64,000 bases of DNA, from NCBI RefSeq assembly GCF_000471905.2, contig NW_006498549.1:9011210-9075209 (forward strand). Reading direction: 5' to 3'. A program made the position numbers and the translations under genes. Numbering within the stretch: the first letter of the stretch is position 1; each line of letters starts with the position of its first letter. The notes beneath the pieces were generated by a model. It searched no databases and was not told where the DNA came from. It worked only from the letters and a program-made list of their open reading frames with translations. This DNA is from Amborella trichopoda (lineage: Eukaryota; Streptophyta; Magnoliopsida; Amborellales; Amborellaceae). Shown piece by piece: positions 55,612-64,000 of the stretch.

Positions 55612-56379
55612 GTTTGTAGAACTACCTTGCCCTTTTGTTATAGTTCTTCCTTTCTTCTCATTCTTCTTCCTTCTTTTTTTTTGGGGGTGTTTTTGGGGTG
55701 GGGGGGGGTGTTGGTAAATGAGAGTCAACACATTGGGATAATAATGCTAGTTTCAATTCCACCTTGACCACACGAATAAAAGAAATTGAATATGAATTGT
55801 TAATAATTGATCGATGCGGAAGGTAATTAAGATTGCAAAAACATTCATTTGTGTTGTTTGGCAGAAAATTATCTTTTAATCTGATTATGTGTTTCAAGTT
55901 TTAGTCATAACACAAATTAACATTGACATTTTGATTTCCACTTGAAAGGGCATCACACCATCACCATCACCATCACCTGAATTCTTTGGTTGCATTCCAT
56001 AATTTTGAGGAAGCAGCACAGAATCTATTGTTTGTGGACCAGAAAAAGGTTCTACCTCTATGATAAGTGCAATGCGAGATAATGTCAAAGCACTTTATCC
56101 GCCACTTTTTTCTTTAATGTATCAAGAAGCACCCATGACAACTCCCTCTCTACCTTTTCCATCATACCCCTGTTACTCTCCCCCTTTACATCTATTCCAT
56201 ATTTTCGTCTTTAAAGGCCTTGGCTTCTGTCTTTCCCCATGTCGAGCACTCATTTTGAGTTCTAAGATAATGAACACTCCTAATCACATGGAGGCGTTGG
56301 GCGCTATGGACAAGCTATGTGGATAAAATATGTCATAAGAGAAGGTTCTATGAGTAGATCAATGTGATTTAGAATGGTG
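55612..56379 (+). other. Sequence after the last recognised AAR2 exon
   Basis: It contains a G-rich run with at least three G-tracts (55681-55712) and a CATCAC-type trinucleotide repeat (55951-55978). An acidic minus-strand open frame (55894-56088, GDGDGDG) is produced by that repeat. The terminal AAR2 exon was looked for and not found. Confidence 0.5.
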
Positions 56380-57640
56380 TGGCATGAGTGCGATTGTGAG
56401 CAGGCTTAATGGGAGATAGAGGGAGTTCTATCACTCTCCCCCTAGGTGTGCCATCTTGGCCTTGGCTCGAATGAGTTGAAAAACCGCAACGCTTCACTCG
56501 ACTTTGGCTTAATGCTGAATGCATCAACTGTGGAGATTTTGGGTTAATCGTTGTCAAGATCGATATAGGAAGTCAAGTGGTAGGGTTGGTAGTACAGGTG
56601 GGCTTGACCGTGAGCCAGCGGAGCTTAGAAGGACCAAGGATGGGTCTCCTGTGTGAAGGATGTAGGGTTTTTGGGGCAGGGGATGAATCCTCAATACATC
56701 ATTCTTCATGTTATGCAAACATGATAGCTGCTTTAATATGGGGCTGGTGGGGACCCAGGATATGTCTGCCTGTGCATTGCTATGAGAGAACCTTCACACT
56801 AGGCTGGTGCACATGTTTGGGATGGACCTAACTTGTCTTATGGGGGAACACCTTCAATCCACATCCTACTATGTCGTCCATCTACACCTGGCTACCTTTT
56901 ATAGGCCCATCATGAGCCCCTTGCAAAGAGACATATGACTCATTTTTTTGTTGGTTTAGTTTGAGCAATATAGAGTGATTGCGGTCTCCCACTTATAAGT
57001 TTTTATGCCATATCCAACTGTATGCCCACTCTTTCCAGAGATCTTCCAATGTTTTGAAGTGCCTTTGTTTAAGAATAATAAATTGGTTTTTATTTTCTTG
57101 AAAGAGCAACCCAAATGTGATTTTATTTTATTAAATGGATGTAGGGTATTTCGGAATTATGTTTTGGTTTACTCCAAGGACTAAACCATATGATCTTGGG
57201 AAATTTAGACACATGGACCACATATTTGCCATACATGTGTCCACACAACCAAGTGCATCACATGGGCCCACTGACCTTGAACTCAATATTGACACACAAG
57301 GGCTTTTATGTGGTCTGGCCCACTGGCCGTGGGGCCTCCATGTCATTAGGCACAATGATATCCTAATTCTAGTTAGGATGTGATCATGTACTTCTAGATT
57401 CACTTGGATTTATTTTATTTTCTTAACTCAAGATTCTCAAAAAAGTTCATGTGGTGGATAGAATTCTATTTAGGAATAAATTTATTCTTAAAAGAAATTA
57501 AATATTTACCATTGGTTTATGATTGCTGACAAATCGGTGCAGGGCTGAGATTATAAGCCTCTCACCCCACAAATATCCTTTTAGGGGTTTATCTCCACAC
57601 TCAACTCAAACTATGACTCTATAAAGGCCATGTAAGGGGT
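56380..57640 (+). mobile_element. Degraded LTR-like sequence, family E, copy E2
   Basis: Non-coding DNA whose texture and some blocks (GCCTTGGCT...GAGTTGAA near 56460; GGCCCACTGG...GGGGCC near 57320; a TATTAAAT-flanked AT-rich segment, then CTCACCCCACAAATATCC near 57560) parallel 61350-62680. The ends were not found. It is assigned only as probable LTR debris. Confidence 0.3.
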
Positions 57641-58265
57641 AACCCATATTCTCCCATGTAACACCTTATATGTTTCTGTTTGTGAGAAATTAAGGGGGTT
57701 TGTTGTGGTAAGCAGAGGGAGAAGAGATTTCTCCATGGCTGGTGAGTGATGGAAAGAAATGAGGAAGAAACAATCCTCCATGGGCTGAATGTTGAAGCCA
57801 CAAGTTGACACATCCAAGGCCATTACAAAATCATGTGAAGTTCTGATTCATTAGCAGTAACAGGGAGCACATGGTGGAGGGCTCAAAGGATGGTGATCAT
57901 AAAGCATGGAAGGAAGAAGAAGGACAAGATTTTTCATGCCTGAAATTCCATGGTAAAAGTCAACCTCCAGGACTACCACATTGGAAGCAGTCTAAAGACA
58001 GATCCAAAGCAACCACGTGGCAAAAAGGGTCTGTCATAGTTGCGGCAAGTCTTACCAAAATGATGAAGAACAGCCATGCCAAATAGGTTGGAGCATGAGA
58101 GGAAGATATGTTGTCTATGAGGTTTGCTCGTGGCACCCCAAACGGGTCACCTTGGGATTCAGTAGCCAAGGTAATGTATTCTTCACTCAATCCCAATTTG
58201 AGAAGGCATAGCAGTCCTTCTCAAAGGTCTTTCCACGTTCAAGAAGGGGGAAAGGTTCCCCTTAT
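57641..58265 (+). other. Unrecognised gene-like segment with a Cys-containing open frame
   Basis: The frame at about 58017-58210 reads VCHSCGKSYQNDEEQPC, then GRYVVYEVCSWHPKR and LGFSSQG. The spacing C-H-x-C...C...RY...C-x-W-H-P distantly recalls the RING-like finger of plant JMJ25-type demethylases, but half of the expected Cys residues are missing. I do not assign a function. The segment is cut at 58265 by the non-autonomous hAT element. Confidence 0.3.
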
Positions 58266-58273
58266 GTCGCTGC
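58266..58273. repeat. hAT target-site duplication, left copy
   Basis: GTCGCTGC, identical to 60388-60395. Confidence 0.93.
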
Positions 58274-60387
58274 CAATGGTTTAAAAAACGGATCGGTGCC
58301 CTGAATCGAGCACCTCAAAAACCCATCTGGATCGGTGAATCGCCGATCCGGATCAGGAATCGGCCGAATCGGTCGGATTAAGCCCTAAAAGAAATCCGAA
58401 AAAGTTATTAAAATTCATTATTAATGTTGTCTTTTAGGAATCCAATAAGAAATGGGGGTACTCCATTAAGAATTTTCATTTTTTTGCATGAATATGCGAA
58501 TATTGATATGCTCTTTCCCTGCATGAACTACTGTTTAGCATCTAATTTACATCACAAAATGATAAGCATAGAATTATCATGGATTAAGTACATCATCATA
58601 CATGGAGCACAATAAAGCATACAATTCAACAAAAAATTTACAATAATATAGTCATCCATAATGCCACTACACGTACATTTGGCGCAAAAAATATTTACAA
58701 TGATATTCACAATGCCACAAATAATATTTACAATGATATAGTGGGCACAATCCCAACTCAATTAAAATGATCACAAATAGTGGTACATCTCAATTACAAA
58801 AATGCAAGATAATATAATAAAAAATGCAAGCTCCAAACATGCCTACAACTCAATTATCAAGAATATATATACAATTAATGTATCAACATACATTTTTTTG
58901 CATTAAAAATTTAATAATAAAATTGAAAAATACAGGATAATATAATTATCATACATGCCACGATTTTTTTACAATGATATTCATACAGTTAATACCAAGA
59001 ATATGCGTACGTGCCACAAATAATATTTACAATGATATAGTCATTCAAGATAATATAAGGATAAAATATTTATCAATCATATACGTACATTTTATGCATT
59101 CAAATTAAAAAATACAGTTTTGCATTAAAAATTTAACAACATGTATTTTTTTGCATTAATAATCTATCAACATGCAATTTTTTGCACTAAAAATTTAACA
59201 ATAAAATTTAAAATTAAAGTTTAATTCCTCATTATAATCAAAACCTGGTCACGACTTTCACAATTTTTAAAAAAATCACGGTTTTTCAAAAAAATAGATC
59301 ATCAAAGAAACACAATTCAAAAAACGCAACCACAACTCCTCTTCATCCGAAATCAAGCAATAAAAATTGCTTAATTCAACAAATTATGCCCAAAATTAAT
59401 TGAATAACAATATTACCTTCAAAAACCCTTTAAAATAATTCACAATAGTACTTTAATTCGTCTAATATTGTAGTTTGGTAGGGGAAAAAAAAAAACCCTA
59501 ACTGTTCTTCACAAAACTGTGACTCAAAATCGAAAATCCACTACAAATCCACCAAAATCAACACAAAATGTGTACAATTTCTAATGAATAACACATTCAC
59601 GACTAATTTCGCTCTTATTTCATATAAAATAGTGATGTATTTCATCTGTAATTCAAAGAATGGCAGAAGAAAAAAAAATGCAGAAAAAACGTAGACATTA
59701 GTCATTTGAAGTCTATAATCCACCTCAAATCGAACAAATTAGATCTAATTGAATACATTTTATGATAAATAACATTATAAGGAATCAAAACCCTATAATA
59801 TTAACAAATTATTTGCAAAAACTTGAATACAATCGATTGAATGGCGGAAAACTAAACTTCTTACTTGTTTTTCTGCAACTGTGGCTTCAAATCCAAATCT
59901 GAGTTGTAATGGACCAAAATACTTGCAAGGTATGATTAATTTCTTCTAAATAACACTCTTAAGATCAATAACCCTCAGATTTTACAAAAAATGATACCCT
60001 CTTTTGCTTGAAATCAAATAAATGGCGGAAACCTAAAATAAATGCGTTGTTCTTCACAAATCCACAATTTGTGATCGAAATTGAAGATTTCAACTCCAAT
60101 TTATCGAATGATAAGGCTGAAAAGCTAGATAAAAAAGCTGAAATATTCAATTCACATGTTGAAAAAGCACGACAATTATCAAAAAAATGCCAAAATTTGA
60201 TGACTCCCATCTCAAAACACTGTTCACCCGTGTTTGAACAGTGACTCGGGCGATTTACTGTTGGGAATCGCCTGGTTCTCTCTGGACACGGGCGATTCCC
60301 CGTGTTTCGCTAGAACCGGCACGGATGTGCCGATTCCAGAGTCAAACCGGGCGAGTCCGGTTCGACTAGCCGACTTTTTAAACATTG
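58274..60387. mobile_element. Non-autonomous hAT element (2,114 bp)
   Basis: Termini CAATGGTTTAAAAAACGG (left) and CAATGTTTAAAAAGTCGG (right, read inward) form an imperfect inverted repeat, and a perfect 8-bp duplication GTCGCTGC flanks it. Subterminal GC-rich repeats built on GATCGG/CCGATCC (left) and GGGCGATT/GAATCGCC (right) are typical transposase-binding regions. The interior is AT-rich and no transposase was recognised. The ends resemble those of hAT copy b, so a relative of that family could have moved it. Confidence 0.9.
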
Positions 60388-60395
60388 GTCGCTGC
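60388..60395. repeat. hAT target-site duplication, right copy
   Basis: GTCGCTGC. Confidence 0.93.
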
Positions 60396-61150
60396 AGAAA
60401 CAGAGTAAAGAAAGGCATTCTTTATGGGCTGTTTGAGTAACGTGAAGAGAGAGATTCTTAACAGGTTGTTGCGCATGTGCAATAGAAGAAGGCATCCTCT
60501 ATGACTCCGAGATTAACAAAAGAAGATCGTTTATGGCTGCTGCTTTTTTGGAGGAAGGTCCAAAGTTCCTAGAGATGCACATGTTGGAGGTAATTGAGTT
60601 CTTGGATGAGCTGTTTGTGTACAAGGAAAGAAAAACCCTAGAGATGAAGAGAAACTATATGGAGGATGAGATATCCTATAAACCGCATCCCCGAAGGTTC
60701 TTGGGCTGATGTTGAGCTTGAATGGAAGACATTAGAGCCAGTGTAGGTTGAACCACGTCCCCACGGTCATTCCAGCAATTGGTACATGTATTTTTCTATA
60801 TTGTCTTGTTTTTCAAAGTTGTTCGTGGGAACGTGATAGTAACCAGATCCTAGGGAATTGTTTTTATTTCTATTTTTCAAATAAACCCTGGCAATCGAGC
60901 CCATCAATAAGCCCTGCCATTCATGACAATAACTTACACCTAGTGGCCGCAGCCCTTAGTTCTATAAGAAGTCAACCTCCTAGACCCTAAAGGCTTGTCA
61001 TATTTGTTAAAATAATCATTGACTCATTTTCCTCCCAACTCGCTTGATCATCTTGCAAATCCATAACCTATTCCTAACCTGATAGTCTTAAATTAATTTA
61101 GCCTGTGCTCGGCTGTAGCGCAATAGGACTAATTAAATGAAAGTGAATTT
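60396..61150 (+). other. Right half of the segment interrupted by the non-autonomous hAT
   Basis: Removing the element and one target copy rejoins CCCCTTATGTCGCTGC with AGAAACAGAGTAAAG. A frame at about 60535-60700 (FLEEGPKFLEMHMLEVIEF, DELFVYKERK) has protein-like composition, but I could not identify it and stops lie nearby. Confidence 0.3.
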
Positions 61151-62900
61151 GTAGTTGGGGTTTTGTGGCCTTCAAAGGTCTTGAAACTTGGTTCTTTTGA
61201 TAAAGCTGTTTTTGTGTTCACCATGTCTTTGTTCTCATGCTTTGATATTTGAGAACATTTCTAGTTTTGAGTGGGAATGTTAGAGTCAAATAGATGGCTG
61301 GCTCTATTTGGATGAAACAGGCCACTAGAGCTAGTTGGAGTTGTCTCTATCTGGGATATGGTAGGCTCTGACACTCTTGCCTTGGTGAACTAGGCCTTGG
61401 CTGGAAGAGTTGAACCTCTCCCTAGGCTGGATAGACCCCTAAGATGTGCATCACTGAAGAGGGATTATGGGAACTCTCTAGAGATCGGTATTAGCGCGGT
61501 GGTAAATATTTGCCAAGAGATAAAACAGGCTCTTATGTGTCAGGGTGGGAGATTGTGAGGACGAGTGTCTAGAAGCCTCAACATGGCATCCTACTCGGCA
61601 TGTTTGTTGTTAGTCGTGATCTTTTGTCCGGTAATGGATCGATAGCATGCATGTGATTGAGAGAAAACTCCACTTGCATTGAAGGCGGAAACTTAGATGC
61701 TCCAGTTTTTTGCTAGATCTACATGGCTTATGCACTTGTCCTTAGGGAAGTACTTGGAATATGTTGTTACGTTCTGATTCTTCTACGTCTTGACTTTGAT
61801 TAACTAATCATGAGTGCATAGGAAACTTGTAGTGCATATGTTTAGTGGGTTTGTTTGAGGTATAGATAAGGTGTAAGGGTAGTTAAGAAATGCTGAGTTT
61901 GGTATTCTAGTTCTATTTCTAGCATTCTCTTCCAATTTTTTTAAAGTGACTTTCCAAATGCTCTTTCAAGGAAAGGAAATTGTTTTATTTTTCTCCATTT
62001 AACCCCCCAAATATTGTGTAGTTTTTCTTGTATCAAAAAGAAGGTTGTTTTTGGAATAAAATGATTCTTTTAAATCAGGGGCACTTTTGGTATATTTACT
62101 TTATTATGGGACACACATATGTGAGATTTAGTGGCTTTTGTGGGGGCCCATTGAAGGACATGTGTAGCATCTATATGTGCCTATGCATGTTTGACCTTTT
62201 GACCCACGTGGAGTCCTCTGGCCATGGGTGCCATGCGAAGGTCAAATAATCAAATGAGGTTTGGCTTGGTGCCCACTATTTCCCTAGGAGGTGCATGAAA
62301 CACGCAGGTCTCCCATGTAAATTGAAGACACCAAGAACATTATGGGTGGTTATTTTGGATGAGACTTGTTTTATGAAAAGTCAAGTTCAAGTTGGTTAGG
62401 AGAATATTGGATCAATCACAGGGAATCTGGAAGGACTGAGGAGATCCAATTGGACAAGAAAATTGGAAAAGAGTTGGAATCTACAAACCTTAAGGGATAC
62501 TGGTTGGTAGATCCACCCTTGATCCATGATGGCTGGTCAAGGGAGGAATGGATGAGAGCAACCTCTCACACCATGGATCTCCTAATTCTAGTGGAGATCG
62601 ATTCACCAAATTTCAATTCCATCCCTCTAGACCTCTATATTAAGATACCCCACCCCGTTATTCGAATAAGAACTTATCTTGCCTTGAGTTTTAAGGCACC
62701 ACGTGGGAGCTAGAGAGAGATCAGGGAGAGAGGGGTGTGCCAAAAAGGAGGGTTTTAAGGTTTTGTAAGAGAAAAGAAATGTGGCAAGAATACATCAAAA
62801 CAAAAAAGAATAGGTTTGGGCTGGGTTTTTTAAATTCTTGTGAGGAAAACCCTGCAACCAAAACCTCCAATTCTCTCAAACCTACCCTAAACTGAGAAGA
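61151..62900 (+). mobile_element. LTR-like sequence, family E, copy E1
   Basis: It begins TGTAGTTGGGGTTTTGTGGCC then TTCAAAGGTCTTGAAA, the same start block as LTRs B3 and A1. There are no coding domains. The right end is uncertain, estimated from the loss of similarity to 56380-57640 after about 62700 and the purine-rich stretch that follows. The open frame at 62366-62713 lies in this LTR-like DNA and was not recognised. Confidence 0.4.
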
Positions 62901-63237
62901 AAAGAGGTGAATTAGTCTCCTACAAACTGTGCCAGCGATTCAGAGTTTGTATGGAGTGTATGGGGCCTTAGAAGGTTACTCTCGGTCAATTTTGCAGCTA
63001 CATGATCTTTGCTGGTTTTTCCTGATTTTCAGAATACCAAGGTAGCAATGTGGCAGCAACTTTTCGTTGGGAAAACCTTGTTTTTGGTGCTTTTTTTAAT
63101 CTAGTTTCATTTGTAACTTTTACTAGACACATGTGTAAAAGACCAGGGAGTTAAGGAGTTTTATTAAAGGTGCTCAATGCTGTCTGCTGGAAAAGTTTTA
63201 AATATTACACCCTAGCATCTGGTTATAGCATCTCACA

Positions 63238-63330
63238 TTCATTGCACAAGTAGATGGATAATGTGCAAAGCTTGTGAGGAATTGATCGGCCATTTATTCG
63301 TCCATTGCAAAGTTGCTACCAAAATCTGAT
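63238..63330 (+). pseudogene. LINE zf-RVT scrap
   Basis: The plus strand reads WIMCKACEELIGHLFVHCKV then ATKI. The C-x2-C-E...HLF-x-HC pattern is that of the zinc-finger-like region after plant LINE reverse transcriptases. Surrounding LINE sequence is too decayed to follow. Confidence 0.55.
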
Positions 63331-63599
63331 GCTTTCTTACAAACTTGTTTAGAGGAAGTGTTAGTGTTCCCCTGTACTGAACAGCAGTTGTTCTTGGCCT
63401 GCAACTCTCTCCCCTTCCCAGTCATGGGGCTATTCTTGTGACAAACCTCCACTCTGGCCTTGCTGTGGTCAGTGTGACTGGAATACAGTGCACAATCTTT
63501 GATGGAAGGGTGTCTAGTTCTCAAGCACTGAAGGACAAATAAAATTGGCACGATAGAGGGGACTTGAGTTCGAAAAGAATTTCAGGACTACTTAAACCT

Positions 63600-63916
63600 C
63601 ATATTTTCTTCCAAACCGGTTGCTATCTCTACATCCACTCCTATGTCTATTGGAAGATCTACCCCACCCCCCCTTGGTTTTGTTAAAAGAATGAAAACAA
63701 GATTTTGTACGGATCCGGTATGAATAAATGAGACTGAATATTCGTAGAGTTATCCATGGATATGACATGCTCTTTTTTTCATTCATTCCCTTTCAGGATC
63801 AGTTGTGGTCTTACAAACCGTACCAATGGTATGGATGAATCCATTGCTTCATCCAAATGTGTAAAAGATCATAGTCGCACTTAAAAGCCAAGTACTTACC
63901 GTTGAGTTAGCAACCC
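63600..63916 (-). mobile_element. Plastid DNA inserted in the nucleus (trnK-UUU 5' exon and intron start)
   Basis: Read on the minus strand, 63916 downward gives the 5' exon of plastid tRNA-Lys(UUU), then the group II intron start GTGCGACTAT, TTTTACACATTTGGATGAAG, GTAAGACCACAACTGATCCT, GAAAGGGAATGAATG and the stretch CGGATCCGTACAAAATCTT toward matK. Several differences from the usual plastid sequence are C-to-T or G-to-A (for example GACCACAACTG for GACCACGACTG). This is the pattern of methylated nuclear copies. The left limit is uncertain and matK itself is not present. Confidence 0.85.
63881..63916 (-). pseudogene. trnK-UUU: Plastid trnK-UUU 5' exon copy
   Basis: GGGTTGCTAACTCAACGGTA followed by AGTACTTGGCTTTTAA. 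Plastid genomes have GGTAGAGTACTCGG at the junction; here bases are lost and changed in the D arm. The 3' exon lies far away in plastids and is absent, so no tRNA can be made. Confidence 0.85.
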
Positions 63917-64000
63917 AGCTTCAAACAACAAGGTGCTGATTTCTCCAAACCCAGCAACATCGAACTGCACTTTGGTTGCTGTTCATACGGCAACCCATGG

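Noticed and set aside
55534-55767. 77-codon open frame starting at ATG 55534
   Set aside because: Only 55555-55611 is an AAR2 exon; the rest is intron read-through over a T-rich and G-rich stretch.
55894-56088. Minus-strand frame with GDGDGDG run
   Set aside because: The run comes from the CATCAC trinucleotide repeat; no homologous domain is recognised, and it follows the AAR2 exons on the other strand.
1-64000. CRISPR arrays, operons, ribosome binding sites
   Set aside because: The sequence is plant nuclear DNA; tandem repeats here have no regular spacers and no prokaryotic gene was found.

Overview
This window is nuclear DNA from a flowering plant with a large, transposon-rich genome. The evidence is: AT-rich sequence; canonical GT-AG introns of 86 bp to 18.6 kb; several plant retrotransposon and hAT families at different stages of decay; long solo LTRs; and a decayed nuclear copy of the plastid trnK-UUU region at the right edge. 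The species cannot be named from sequence alone. A woody, large-genome angiosperm is likely; a magnoliid would be a guess.

The one conserved host gene I recognise is easy to miss because no exon is longer than 224 nt. Seven plus-strand exons between 17937 and 55611 join in frame (750 nt, 250 codons) into the middle and C-terminal part of the U5 snRNP assembly factor AAR2. Its first and last exons were not found, so it probably runs off one or both ends. The exons are separated by introns of 8,545, 1,831, 110, 18,580, 7,773 and 86 bp. Almost everything from 18 to 55 kb is AAR2 intron filled with transposons, including a 33-nt micro-exon between two giant introns.

Layout. 1-3739: decayed BED-finger/DUF659 hAT transposon on the minus strand. 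3777-9458: two LTRs of family B, the first split by a 1-kb insertion with a 9-bp target duplication. 9541-17303: two minus-strand LTRs of family C, the left one hit by a 5'-truncated LINE with a perfect 16-bp target-site duplication. 17937-18066: first recognised AAR2 exon. 18067-26611 (intron): Ty3/gypsy integrase remnant, a second hAT copy with an RTE-type LINE inside it, and another LINE remnant. 26612-28941: three AAR2 exons. 28942-47521 (giant intron): LTR B3, an inverted pair of about 2.88-kb family-A LTRs (33499-36385 plus, 43878-46754 minus), and between them a Ty1/copia element with both LTRs but a gutted interior. 47522-47554: AAR2 micro-exon. 47555-55327 (intron): a 5'-truncated LINE whose RNase H domain was split by a third, best-preserved hAT copy. 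55328-55611: two AAR2 exons. 55612-64000: degraded LTR-like sequence, a 2.1-kb non-autonomous hAT element with a perfect 8-bp target-site duplication, a LINE scrap and the plastid-derived trnK segment.

No intact mobile-element gene remains. The relative ages can be read from the nesting: LINE in LTR C2, RTE in hAT, hAT in LINE, all but the first inside AAR2 introns. No CRISPR array, rRNA gene, intact tRNA gene or prokaryotic feature was seen.
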